Shown here in pieces: positions 33,956 through 45,234 of a stretch of DNA of 64,000 nucleotides (position 1 is its first letter; every line of letters begins with the position of its first letter). Under the pieces are notes generated by a model that was not told the DNA's origin, made no database searches, and saw only the letters and a program-made list of their open reading frames with translations. The DNA lies in the NCBI RefSeq assembly GCF_001632365.1, contig NW_024468510.1, forward strand, positions 1,368,074 to 1,432,073, in the 5' to 3' direction. The DNA comes from Laetiporus sulphureus 93-53. Lineage: Eukaryota > Basidiomycota > Agaricomycetes > Polyporales > Laetiporaceae. The position numbers were made by a program, and so were the translations under genes.

Positions 33956-36126
33956 CTAGGAGCTCAGCACCAAAATAAGAATAAAAACTGCTGCAAGGCA
34001 GGTCAGAAGTGTGACATGGAAGGGAAGCGGTGGAGTAACGACGGCAGCGGTAAGCGGGATCTACAAGCGGTCATTAGCCACCAATGAGTGGATCATGATG
34101 AAAAGCGAACGTACGAAGAGTCGCATTAAGTCGATGCTCAGCGATCAAATTACGATTACTGCGGAATAGGTGTAGTCGACGGAGTATGGAATGCCTCCGT
34201 CTGGTAATCCGCCGTTGTCGTAATGCTATGTGCATCCGACTCGTACGCATGCTCCTCCCGTTTCTCATGCTCTCCTGTGCTAATAATCTTCTCTGGAAGG
34301 AACAGAGGCGGCATCGGTTCTCGCTCCGCTAACGGCACAGGACCACCTTTCGGTGTCGCCATCGCGCTCTTGCTAGGCTCCTGTGACTCGGTCGAGGGCG
34401 ACTCCATGCTCACACTGTCCGCGTCCAGCACACTGCCGGGGGTCGCAGGTGGGGTTGACGAGTCATCCGCACTGCTCGCGGATTCGAGATCGTGATCCAT
34501 GTGATGGTAGGCGGCAGACGGGAGGTCCACACTAGAGGACGCACTCGCAGACAAGTCTACCGATAGCTTGCCTTCGTGCGCAGCCATACTTTCGTCTTCT
34601 GCGCCTTCGGTCTCCTCTCCATTCCCGTCGATATCATCACTGCACTCCTCGTCCACGCTCAACTCTCCGTGCTCCATGCTTCTCCCACCCGTCCTGTAAC
34701 TCCCTGTGGTCCACATGCTCCGGTGCCCTGCGTGGCTCATGGGCGACTGAGAAGTTAAGCCCGTGATCCCCGTCGTGCCAGTGAGCGCGAGGCTTGCACT
34801 AGCGCTCCACTTGCTCTCCTCACTCTCCCAACTGCATCGCCGCGAGCTACGGGGTCGGAGCGCGCGCACGCTCGCGTCTACGTCCTGATCGTCCCTGTCC
34901 AGATACCGTTCGCCCTCCAGCTCCCGCTCGTCGTCCATCTCACCCAGTAGGAGGTGACTTGTGGAGTCGCCATGACCGACGGCATGGCTAAGATGCGAGT
35001 TCGAATCATCTCCAAGCGACGTGCGCCCCGTGCCAATCCGCGCGCCTGGCATGGCGAATGCGGAAGACGCGAGCGTCAGGACGGACGCATCATCTTCTGG
35101 AGGTGATGATGGCCGAGGGTTATTTCGCGGATGATGCGTAGTGTGCTGTGGAGCCTGCAAAGTGAAAGATTGGTGCGATCCGTTCGTATTATTGCCTGAC
35201 GAGGGGCTCGAAGTCGCAGTTGAAGAAGACGGAGGTAAAGCTGAGAACGTGATCGAATTACCACCGGATCCAGGTCCGGTGGAATGCGTCCGAAGGTGAT
35301 GTGGCAGGCGGTAGGCGGGCGTAGTAGGCGTGGGGGGAGCCTGCGCAATGTGTGCCATGCCCCCGTTGAGGTCGATACTGAGCAAGGTCGTGGGCTTCGT
35401 GCTAGCCGTCATGCTGCGGAACGTGTGAGGATTGGAACGGTAAGAGGAAGAAGAGCGGGATGGAGAAGGGGAGGGGGGAGAGCTTGGCGGCAAGGGCCGC
35501 ACAGAGGCATCTTCGTCTGCCTCGTAGTTGCTATGGGGCGACCACAGCGATTCTAGGGCCACGGAGGAACGGCGCCCTGAGTCAGAGCCGGCGCTGGAGT
35601 CCGTGTTGTTGTCTTGCCCATGGCAGCCATCGAAGGAAAGAGGCTTGCGATTCGGCACGGTTGTTGCGCTATAGAACCTGCGTCCCCGCGCATACTTCGA
35701 ATCCGCATTGCTCCTACTTCTGGCCGCCAATGCCGGAGGCACTGGCTCGAACGTCCTGCGAGACTTCTCATTCAAGGTGGGCGAGCAAGCATCTACCCTC
35801 GGAGGGTGCAGGCTGTCAGGCTCGGACACTCTCCTGGCACGCACGGTGCCGGCGAGCTTGCGCTGGAACCAATTGACGATGGTGGGCCTACTGGTGTGAC
35901 GGGCGACCTTCTTCAATGAAGGTGGCGAGTCTGCCAGTATTTCGCTATCCGAGGCAGGAGCAGGCTTAAACGATGCCTTGGTCTGTTGAGCGGCATCTTT
36001 TTTAGCCTTGAGTGGTCGGGTAGCAGGAGGCTGCTGCTGTTTCTTCTGTGAAGGAAGCTGTGGCTTTGGCTCGGCAAGAGGGGTGGCCTTGGTGTTAGTC
36101 GTCTGAGTGCTCAGAGGCGCAGGCAT
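33956..36126 (-). CDS. large disordered protein with probable C-terminal membrane anchor, function unknown
   Basis: One uninterrupted exon of about 650 codons (36126 down to 34156) starts MPAPLSTQTTNTKATPLA. It has a conserved-looking basic patch RPTIVNWFQRKLAGTVRARR, then Ser/Pro/acid-rich low complexity with no catalytic domain. Read straight through, it stops at 34156. Two small downstream exons can be added: a splice from GTCGACTAC gives PIDLMRLF, and a classic intron (GTACGTTCG donor, CTAAT branch, TTGTAG acceptor) gives IPLTAAVVTPPLPFHV and TLLTCLAAVFILILVLSS. These form a C-terminal hydrophobic anchor ending at 33956-33958. The long exon is secure; the tail is inferred. Unknown family. 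Confidence 0.72.
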
Positions 36127-36533
36127 AGCGGGAGGGTCAACCAGAGCGTCACTTATGATGAGAATTAAGCTAGAGGGGATGGTAGATAAGGAAAGAGAGC
36201 GGTGGCGTCAAATTCAGGGTAAAGGAGTGTAGACGACGTGGTGGTGGGCGCGCAAACCAAAATGGAATATCGCTTTTGCGTCTGAGATGGTATTGTCCTT
36301 CCCCGCCACTGCCTTCACTGCATCATATAGATCCTCGCCGCCAGGAAGGTGTCAACCCGCCGACTATGCGGCCAGCACGCCTTTGCCATGAATATTTATG
36401 CAGCCCGGCGCCGAGAAATGATTAATGAGGAGGCAACGACCGGGTGGACCGCCTGGAATGGTCCGTGCGAATTGATTGATTAGATGCCTTGAGCCATCCG
36501 AGCCTGCGATGGGTCCTCCTCTGCTCATCGTCC
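36127..36533. other. divergent promoter region
   Basis: It lies between the starts of the disordered-protein gene (minus) and the DUF1640 gene (plus). No coding signal seen. Confidence 0.4.
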
Positions 36534-37891
36534 ATGATCCCCCGCAAGCTGCCCCGCCTCCGCCGCCCACCGACTGCCCGCGATCTACCCGTCCGACCGC
36601 CTCGTAACATATCCCGCACTCTCCTTCATCCCCGCAGAGCTCACACCGCTCCTTCCATATCCGACCCTCCCGCCGGCGCCTCCACACCAACGGGCACCTC
36701 CCCATTCACCATCTCTCTAGCCCATCCGAGAGATCCGGCTAACCAGCCTGGACATTCCTCAGGCACAGAGTTTAGCGTTCCTCCAAATCCTCCGCCACCA
36801 TCTCCACCTCCGAGCACGCCTGTGTCCCCTAGCGATGGCACTCCCGAGGGCGAGGGTACGAACGTCGACCTGCTTACGTCGACCTCTGCCGCACCACCTC
36901 CACCGTCAGATTCCAACCTCCCTATACCGCACCATCCGCCTAGCGTGAATTCACCGTTGCCGTACAGTAACCCGCCCTTCAATACACACCATTTCTTCAG
37001 CGTCCTCGAGAAGACGTTCCCTACCGCCACCGCTCGGAATCTCATGCGCGCGGTCCGTGCGCTCCTCGTCGATCGTCTAGGGCGGGTGAAGCGCGACGCA
37101 CTGACGGTAAAGGATCTTGAGAGTGTGGGTCCCTGTGCCATGCTGCTTGTGACTGACTCTCACGCTGCATTTCGATTGTTTTGTTTTGAATAGCAAGCGT
37201 ATCTCTTCAAAGCTGCGCTATCCGAGCTTCGGACAGAGATGACTATGCTCACACGGAACGAAGCCGCCGCAGTGCAAACCGCCACCGCTGCGGTGAGGCG
37301 TGAAGTGGATGCGCTCGACGTGCGGATGCAGGAGGATCTCGGTGCGCTCAAGCATGAGTACGTACCTTCCTCGCGCTTTCGCGTGCGTAATGTGTGCTTG
37401 TTGAGGCTAACGCTCCTGCTTTGCTTCTCTTTATGATTGTGATCCATGAAGCATCCAAATGGAGCTGGATAGTAGGAAGAGCGAAGCGAAGAATGACCTC
37501 AAGCAATTCGACATCCAGATGGAGGTACATGATATCATGGTCAGCGTGACACACATAACTGAGAGACGTGGGATGCTTCCATTGTAGGAAGTGTTGAACA
37601 AGTACTTGGTCACTCTATACGACCTCCGCACCGAGATGGAGAAGGCACGTTGGGACAACTTACGGAATTCCGTCGGTAAGTCTTCTCTTCCATTATACTA
37701 TTCAGCGTTTGTTAAACCCTGTCTTCGTGGCGAAAGTGGCACTAAGTGGTTTCCTGCTGCTTATCGTTATTTCTATGGAACTGCTGAAGTCACCGAAGAA
37801 GCCACCGAAGAAGACCGAGCCGCCGCCGCCAGTCATGGAGGTTCGCCTACCGGAAGGGACGGAGCACCAATCCACAATGTGGACTGCATAG
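36534..37891 (+). CDS. mitochondrial DUF1640 coiled-coil protein (MCUR1/CCDC90/Fmp32-like)
   Basis: Inner mitochondrial membrane coiled-coil protein; relatives regulate the calcium uniporter or cytochrome oxidase assembly. The ATG at 36534 gives an Arg-rich presequence ([19 protein letters not shown]). A Pro/Ser-rich spacer precedes the family head domain, [20 protein letters not shown] and [20 protein letters not shown]. Three exons of coiled coil follow ([51 protein letters not shown]). The last exon holds [19 protein letters not shown] and the membrane helix [16 protein letters not shown]. An unusual Lys/Pro-rich tail of about 35 residues follows the helix. Five exons. Confidence 0.87.
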
Positions 37892-38322
37892 TCCTTCTGG
37901 CACGTACTCCAGGTCCTCCGCAGGCGGTTCGGACGTATGGCTGGAGTAGGCGACTGCTTCTCTTACGCACTTGTCTTCTTTGATCGGACATACTTCAGGC
38001 GGCATCTCGCAGGGCGTGGCTCGAACGAATGGACAAGTTGAAACAAGGGACTATAGGGTATATCGCGTTCCATATTTACTCTCAAGGAATACATACTGGG
38101 ACAATATGGTTATAGGTAGATGCGGCAAGCAGCGAGCCTTGCGCATACCGCGCTTCCTCGACCTGCACACAGATATATACATATTATTTATAGTTACAGA
38201 TGCCTATTCTAATCCAACAGGAACCCCTGATATATATTCTACACCGTGTTGATTGTGCAGCGAGTGTGAGCGACGAGTGCCGAGCATTGAATATTGAATG
38301 ATCGAAGATGAGAGTATATGCT
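37892..38322. other. intergenic region between convergent genes
   Basis: The 3' flanks of the DUF1640 gene and PYM. AT-rich patches near 38170-38240 may serve 3' end formation. No gene seen. Confidence 0.4.
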
Positions 38323-38986
38323 TCATTGCACTTCAAGCTTCTCCAGCTTGTCTGCGAGCCCTTCCACGTCGCGACCCTGCTCTGAGCCTGCCTCCTTCAC
38401 CTTCGACGCTTCAGCTTCCTTTGTCTTCGCGACAGCAGCGCTCGTGCTCTCCGCAGCCTCTTTCAGCTCGTCCTCGTCCTCATCCTCCCAGTTATCCTTC
38501 ACCTTCACCTCCTCGTGTTTCTCCTTCCTCTTCTCCTTGCGCTTCTCGTTCTTCTTCTGCGCCTTCGTCAGCGCGGCGGACCCCGCCTTGAGCGGCGGGA
38601 GCGTCGTTACAGACGGTGGGGGTGCCCAACCAATGATATGTCCCTTCGGTAGCGTGTTAACGTCCATCTGCGCCTGTCGCGTGCCCCGGAAGCGGCGGAC
38701 GTCTTCTTGGGGTGTGTAACCTGGGCGGACCTTTTTTTCTTTGCGGATGCTGATGATATGTGCAAAGAGAATCACAAGAGGGGAGGAGAGTGATGCACAG
38801 AGGTGCAGACGTATCATGGGGTAAAAGACAGCATGGTGAGATAGCAGCTTGAGACGACGATCGAGAGGATAGAGGTACGTACGAGCCATCCGGTCTGCGA
38901 GACTCTGGGATGACGCGCTCAAGGGTTCTCGGGTCGACAGCGATCCCAGAGGCAGTCGTCTCTGGTACGATAGCAGGCTTCGACAT
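38323..38986 (-). CDS. PYM1: PYM homologue (partner of Y14 and Mago, WIBG)
   Basis: Exon junction complex disassembly factor that binds the Mago-Y14 dimer through its N-terminus. Exon 1 begins MSKPAIVPETTASGIAVDP and has ERVIPESRRPDGS, the hallmark of PYM. One intron (GTACGTACC donor) joins IRKEKKVRPGYTPQEDVRRF and HIIGWAPPPSVTTLPPL. The C-terminal half is Lys/Glu-rich (KKNEKRKEKRKEKHEEVKVK) and ends LADKLEKLEVQ. Both domains and the length (about 200 residues) are normal. The start lies 200 bases from the start of GPN3 on the other strand, so they likely share a promoter. The presence of PYM implies an exon junction complex, in keeping with the dense introns here. Confidence 0.9.
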
Positions 38987-39186
38987 CGTAGCAAAAGACA
39001 AAGGAGTGTTGAGTTGGTGGTGGCAGAAAGCAGATGATGGCCAGATGAGCCAGATCGTGAGCGGCGATTGCAATACTGATCTAAGCGCCCAGCTGACTCT
39101 CGAAAGCGCCCGTCCCCGACGCGCAGAGTGTCGAGCATCTTCTTCTTCCTCCGCCATCACCGTCTCCGCACTACGCAAAAACAGTT

Positions 39187-41146
39187 ATGCGCTACGCCGT
39201 GCTCGTAACAGGCCCCGCTGGCGCGGGCAAGTCGACTTTCTCCAACGCCCTCCTCACGCACCTCCACACCGCGAAACGCTCCGCGCACCTCGTCAACCTC
39301 GACCCTGCCGCGGAGGCCGAGTCGTTCGAGTACGAGCCGGTCATCGACATCAAGGACCTGATCAGCCTAGAGGACGTCATGGCCGAGCTCGGGTATGGCC
39401 CGAACGGAGGGCTCGTGTATTGCTTTGAGTGAGCGAGTGTGGTTTGGTTGGTGATGCTCTTGGACGATGGAGGGTTGAGAGCGAAAGGATAGAATGGCGG
39501 AGATGCTGATTTTCTCCCGTTCAACTCTTCAGATACCTGCTGCAGAATATGGACTGGCTAGACGAAGAGCTTGGTGGGTACGAAGACGACTACCTGATCA
39601 TCGACTGCCCCGGTATGCTCCCCATTGCTTCCGTTTCGACTCGGCATAGACTCACTTTCTCGGCACTCATCCAGGTCAGATTGAGCTTTACACGCACCAT
39701 CCATTCCTTCCCACCCTCGTAAAACACCTCAGCCGCGTGGGCATGCGCGTATGTGCAGCCTACCTCATTGAATCCCAATTCATGGAGGACAAATACAAGT
39801 TCTTCAGGTATGCTGCTTTCCCTCTCGTTGTTCTGTGCCTCATTGCTGAGCACGCATTAAATTTCGTCCGGTACGTATCTTGATATCGTTGTTCTTTTCA
39901 ACTCCTGCAGTGGTGTGCTCTCTGCAATGTCCGCGATGGTGAACCTCGAGATACCATGGATCAATGTCATGTCCAAGATGGACCTTGTTACGAGTAGCGA
40001 GAACGATGCAGCGAGTGGAAGGAATGGTATCAGGACAAGGAAGGACATTTCGAGGTGAGTAAGCAGATTCATGCGAACGTTGGCGGAGACATTTCTTCTG
40101 TCAAATGGGCTGTGCGGATGCTGCTCATGCACAAGAGTGTCCGAGTGCGGTTGACCGCATAGGATCGTTGTTGGTCGCTGTATGCGTGTTCATCCGCGTG
40201 TGTCATGACTAGGTGGGATATCTGTGTTTGCAGTGCCCCTGATTGATACTCTCGACGCCTCATTCCCGAACGCATTCTCATCTAGCAAATATCGCTTACC
40301 CACCCGTCTTTTCCCGGTGTACTAAGTGAAAAATGTTCTCCCACCATGCAGATTCCTCGATCCTGACCCGATGCTGCTTGTATCAGCGCCAGGGAGCCGG
40401 GAAGAGCGCACAGAGCGCAATTCGCGCTTCCACGCACTAAACCAAGCGATCGTCCAGCTCGTACGTGCATCTCTGGCTCAGTTGATGTCATAACGAAAGC
40501 TAATACATCCTTTATCATTGATCTATTCTATCGCTGCGGTATTTATTGTCGGATTGCATCTTGGCCCATTCATCGGTTACACATTGGCGCTGCACCCGAC
40601 GACGTCGTATCTTCGACTCATCCTCCGCCTCGGTGCTGCATTGTCTGATGCGGCTACGTTTGCATCGCTGCTCCTGCATGCCAAACGCAATCTCGACGCA
40701 CCCGTCTTCTTTTCCGTATCAAACGCCACCAACTCTCGCAATCCTCTGGGATGGCGTGTCTTAATTTACACACTCCTGCGATATCCAATGAACGCCACAT
40801 GACACCGCCAACAGATCGAAGACCACCCGCTCGTGAGCTTCCTTCCGCTTGACCTGACGAACCCAGACTCGATCGAGACGGTGCTGAGCCACATCGACTA
40901 TACGATGCAGTACGGCGAAGACGAGGAGCCCAAGGAGGTGCGTGCCTTGTTCTGCTAGATCGTGGCGGCGGCTGACATTGCAATCTGCTTTGCTTCTCTT
41001 GGATCGTGTCTCACTCGATGATGGCTGTGTGCATGCCTTGGCGGTTCATTCTACGTCTCGCGCTTCGACTGTACCCCTGTTACGACATTTCATGTGCCTC
41101 ACAGCCTCACGACCTCGACGAGGGCGATTTTGCGGACATGGAGTAG
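39187..41146 (+). CDS. GPN3: GPN-loop GTPase 3
   Basis: GTPase needed for assembly and nuclear import of RNA polymerase II. Exon 1 starts [17 protein letters not shown], the P-loop, followed by [17 protein letters not shown] and the GPN insertion [15 protein letters not shown]. Later exons give [20 protein letters not shown] (the DxPG switch), then [34 protein letters not shown], then NVMSKMDL, the guanine-specificity motif. The end is [19 protein letters not shown] and [10 protein letters not shown] at TAG 41144-41146. About seven exons; all GTPase motifs are intact. GPN3 rather than GPN2 is suggested by the full motif set and the C-terminus. Confidence 0.93.
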
Positions 41147-41636
41147 CTGTGGTTCGTGGTAGAGTTCATGCTCGGCATTATCGTTAGGCTGTCGCTCGCA
41201 GGCCCACTATGCCCAGGATAGCAGCCAAAAGTATTTTATGCCCTGCGCCAGTCCAGCTTGCTGCGCAGCCTTGTATTGCGCAAGCGTAGCTATTACTATA
41301 GACAAATGATCGTGTGTCCGACCTCAAGTTGAGTAGCAAATGTAAAAACATGTATTTATTGGACACCGTATAGGTACTTGTTTCGGGATGTGGGATTGCT
41401 CCATGTATGCTATCTTGGTGCACGGATGACATTTTGAGCTCGATGAGCGAGGGACGCGATGGCGTTGCATGTGGAGGAGTTCTCTCATAAAATTGGACTC
41501 TGCCAGTGGGAGACGAGGCACGATCGGGCGCCTATGTAGTGGCGCGATCACGTGCTTGACGACGTCCTCGGTCGCGTCGTGTAAACTTGGGCTCGTTCTC
41601 GTTCTCCGCGCATGTTTTCTCTCTGTTGAAACTACC
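41147..41636. other. intergenic region upstream of the decayed 41.6 kb gene
   Basis: The 3' flank of GPN3 and presumed promoter of the next gene. No coding signal or terminal repeats noticed. Confidence 0.4.
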
Positions 41637-43203
41637 ATGCCCAAGTACTACTACTGCGATTGCCTGAAGTATTGCAAAGTCCGAAAAGAAGTCTCTAGGG
41701 CAACATACTACGCGCATAAACAGTACCGAGACTCGGAAAGCATTCCCATATACACCCCAGGCCAATATTCGGTCTCGTCGGCTTCCTCTGTGATGTATAT
41801 AGGTGGTAACAAACCTCACGATCCTGAAGGCGGAAACCCCCGCAAGCGTGGGCGCGAAGATGTCTATGAAATAGTAAGCATAATCATGTCACGTCGCGAA
41901 ATAGTGCACAGCGTGCAGAATTCATTTGATTACGTGTGCAGGATGATATGATGCCCCAGAGCAAACATTCAAAGGGCCCCACTCATACATCTCAAATGTG
42001 TGGTCCGGGAGCAGATCTTGTCCCGGAAGTCTCTCGGGCTTCTGTGTCTGCATATAACCGACGCTATGGCACCTCTGATCCAGCCCGCGCGGGGATTTTC
42101 TTGCCGCCAACAACGTTCACTCACGCACATGCAATGATTTCTCCCAACCTCGCAGATGCCTCGCACCAAGTTTTACTTTCTCACAACCGCGCATATAGTG
42201 ACCTTTCTACGCATATACCCGTACCAAAGCTCAATATGAGATTTTAAGGTGAGTGCCACCTCCGTTTGCTAGCGACGGCAGCAATGTAAGCGATGCTTCT
42301 TTACAACACCGCCTACAATGACCTGCACTCGACATTCATAGAACTTGCAAGCAAACTGAAGACATCCGCTTCATCGTCGGCTAATCCTTCTGTTACATTG
42401 CAGCCTCCTTCATCTTCGCTTTTTACAGCTGATAACCACCCGCCGAAGCCTTCAGCAGGCCCACACCGGCCATACGAGAAGAAGGACTTCCCAAAAGTCA
42501 AATATTGGATCAGAAAGTCTTGGACTGATCGGAAAATCAATGCAAATCGCAATGTTGCTCACAGTGTTGTCAATGCCGTCAACAACAAGTATCAAGACGA
42601 CAAGAGTAGCAAAGAATCTGACTCCGACGACGACAACGATGAGGACGATGACGACTTCGGCTCAGACTCAGACAATGATGACACCGACAAAGTGGTCCCA
42701 GAATCTTACCAGTACCTCGAGGATCGCAAAGGCAAGCCCACCCGTCAATCAAGGCGAAGGAGATGCGATCATTTGCACGGGCAATATGGCATCGACTCGC
42801 GCAGAGAGGGAGGGCTACGCCAAAGTTTGGAGCTCTGGACGCAGAATCACTCACGTTCTACCGGAATGAGATGGAGAAACGATTTGATGAGCTGCGCCTC
42901 TGCAATCATCATTGGAAGGTTGAGATGCTTGCGACGATGACGTATCCATCGTTCTACACCTATAATGTCAAATCCAAGGTCCAGAAGCAACCCGCGAAGC
43001 AGAAACATGGGCGAAAGGACACACCGAAGGCTCGCACTTCAAAGCGCCGCAAGTCTGCCGGGGACTCCTTTGGTGCGAGGTTCCACTGCATCTGCCGTGC
43101 TGACATTCCGAATGACTTGACTTGTCTGATAAGACGCAACTCAAGATGCATCACTGACGACACCGCCTCGACCTGCTGCATCCTCTTCTGGAACGTTCAC
43201 TAG
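41637..43203 (+). pseudogene. decayed copy of a transposon-associated expanded Agaricomycete gene family
   Basis: Exon 1 reads MPKYYYCDCLKYCKVRKEVS and TYYAHKQYRDSE, a Cys-rich N-terminus common at the start of transposon-linked basidiomycete proteins. After an intron comes GPGADLVPEVSRASVSAYN, which hits a TAA at 42245-42247, just before a would-be donor GTGAGTGCC. The next open segment has RPYEKKDFPKVKYWIRKSW, an acidic run, then ESYQYLEDRKGKP. The expected continuation (KAKEMRSFARAIWHRL, FYRNEMEKRFDELRLCNHHW) lies in another frame, so there is a frameshift near 42740-42760 that no intron explains. Two independent lesions argue for a pseudogene. The parent family is known to me by motif only; its activity is unknown. 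Confidence 0.6.
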
Positions 43204-44484
43204 TCACTCATCATAAACGCTGAACTTGTACTCGTTTTCGATTTCATCTTCTCCCTGGTATTGAACATCGGACTCCGAACACAGTTGTGCAGTCCGCCGT
43301 ACGTGCGCCTTCCCCGTCTGCACGGATACCCAAAACAGCAACGCATGACGCCCGCGAAGAGATAAGATATCCTTCCCACTGCATCTGCGCACCACAAGAC
43401 GCACACCGCGAGCTACGAAGAGCCACACGTTCGCTGAGTGCAGGCTTCGCTTCAGAGAACCCAGCCTGGGGCAAAGCCTGATAACGATACGCGGGATCAG
43501 CGAAAGCTTGGGCCGTGACTTTCACTGGCGTGCGGCACCCCTCCTTGGATATCTGGATATCCAGGTGGCCAGCGCTGATGTGGAGTTCGGTATGCGGACC
43601 GATGGTTTGATGCGCGAGAGCCTTTTGGGCGCGAGGGTGCCGAGGCTTTTGGCGCCCGGACGCGCAAAAGCGGCCATGATGGCGCAGCAGGCTCGGGAGG
43701 CGGATCTGCGATTGGAGGAGCAGCGTTCGGGGCGCCCGTGAGCCAAGGTTGCGTGGATGGGTCAGATGTGCAGCGTGGAGTTCGAGTGCCGTTGCAAGAG
43801 CCATGTCTGCGGTCGAGATGCGTGATGACCGCTTTCGGGACCGACGACGTAAGGTACTGTGGCTGCTGGACTCTGCTGGAGTGTACAGGCAGAAGAGGTG
43901 TTCTCCACTTACTAGTATGCTGTGCGAACCCGCGCTGCGCGATACGAGAAAACGTGCGGGGTCATCAAGCCACGCTTGCCTAATTTCGCGTCTCCGTATA
44001 CCTGGGCCATTGGCATTTGGAAGTGACCTCGTTGGCGGAGACTCGAACCACACTGAGTCATATCCCGCCCTTGGCGCCTGATACCGTCCATGCTTCGAGG
44101 CTATGCATGCCCGAACGTCTAGTGCGCACCGACATGACGGTTTTTGCAGAGCATGGAAACCACACGTGATAGCGTCGCATGATGTCAACTCAGACGTTGG
44201 AAGCACTGCCTGTGCATGTTATGTCGAAATGCGCCCCGAAATGCTGTTTGCACCCTTTGGAGCGGGCATCGTGTACGTGGACCGCCGCGTTGTCCTATAT
44301 GGCTTGATCCGTCCGCTAGGAGATGATACGATAGCTCTGAAGGTAGAGTAGCTAATATCCTGGAGATGAGCCAGACGCCGATCTGAGATTGAACGCGCAG
44401 GCGGGACCGCAATTGGAATCTCAATAAGTTGTGCTCCAGCGTCCCACTCCATCTCCCACTCCTCCCTATATTAACCCGCTCTCA
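43204..44484. other. unresolved region, no confident gene
   Basis: Minus-strand open frames here are long (320 codons at 43244-44206) but begin with GTG and have atypical composition. The last codons of another minus frame, 43204-43290 (DVQYQGEDEIENEYKFSVYD), look like a real acidic C-terminus. On plus, 43530-43740 (LDIQVASADVEFGMRTDG and following) also has good composition. I could not build a splice model on either strand. It may hold a short unknown gene or the rest of the decayed element to its left. Confidence 0.35.
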
Positions 44485-45234
44485 ATGGCGTACTACCCCC
44501 AATCCACCTCGTACTACACCCCAGCTGCGTATCCCTACGCGTACCAATACGCCCAGCCCAGCGTAGCCATGCCCTCCTACTACACCTCTTCCTCCTCCCA
44601 CCCCCGCCGCTCGCGCTCGCAGTCCTACTCCCAATCGCACGCGCCGTCCTACGTGCAGATGCCCGCCTCGCACTCGTACGGCTACGCGCAGCCGCAACCA
44701 CAGCCGCAGCCGCAACCGCAGGTGTACTACGCCTACGCCCCGAGCAAGTACCCCCAGGCCACCGCGCAGTACCCACAGGGCACCTACTATGATGCGGGTC
44801 GAGGCACCCACGGCCGCCCTCGCTACCACAGCACGTCCGGGCACAGCGGCGGGTACTACCCCTCCGCGAGCTCGCACGGCCATCGCAGCTCGTCCACAGG
44901 CGGACGCCGCCGCTCCCAGTCCGCGACGCGCTACAGCACGCAGCCCGTCTATGTACGTCCCCCTTCCCTTCTAACTACCGTACAACCCATGACTGACTCA
45001 CCACGCATCCAGACAACGAGCAGCGCGCATCACAGCGTCCTCCACTCGACACACCCCTCGCAGTACCGCGACCGGCGGTACTCTGCCTCCGCCGAGCCCA
45101 GCGTCGGCGACCGCTTCCGCCGGTTCTTCGGCATGCACCCCTCCGCGGACGGCTACGCCCACCACCCAGGGTACGTCGACGCCCACACAGGCCGCACCGT
45201 CGACTGGCGCGGCCGGCCCATCTACCGGGTCTGA
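44485..45234 (+). CDS. Tyr/Ser/Gln/His-rich low-complexity protein, function unknown
   Basis: About 230-250 residues. The ATG at 44485 gives MAYYPQSTSYYTPAAYPYAY. The body is Tyr-, Ser-, Gln- and His-rich, with a PQPQPQPQPQPQ run near 44690 and SRSQSYSQS-type repeats. The C-terminus is the only ordered-looking part: SVGDRFRRFFGMHPS, then VDAHTGRTVDWRGRPIYRV, a motif I associate with short basidiomycete hypothetical proteins. A probable intron at 44953-45012 (GTACGT to CCAG) is exactly 60 bases without a stop, so both spliced and unspliced products are open. The composition suggests a condensate-forming or glycine/tyrosine-like adhesive protein, but that is speculation. Confidence 0.72.
   Translation: MAYYPQSTSYYTPAAYPYAYQYAQPSVAMPSYYTSSSSHPRRSRSQSYSQSHAPSYVQMPASHSYGYAQPQPQPQPQPQVYYAYAPSKYPQATAQYPQGTYYDAGRGTHGRPRYHSTSGHSGGYYPSASSHGHRSSSTGGRRRSQSATRYSTQPVYVRPPSLLTTVQPMTDSPRIQTTSSAHHSVLHSTHPSQYRDRRYSASAEPSVGDRFRRFFGMHPSADGYAHHPGYVDAHTGRTVDWRGRPIYRV

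Noticed and set aside
43244..44206. 320-codon minus-strand open frame
   Set aside because: It starts with GTG, is rich in Arg, His and Ser in a way typical of an antisense GC-rich frame, and has no recognisable domain.
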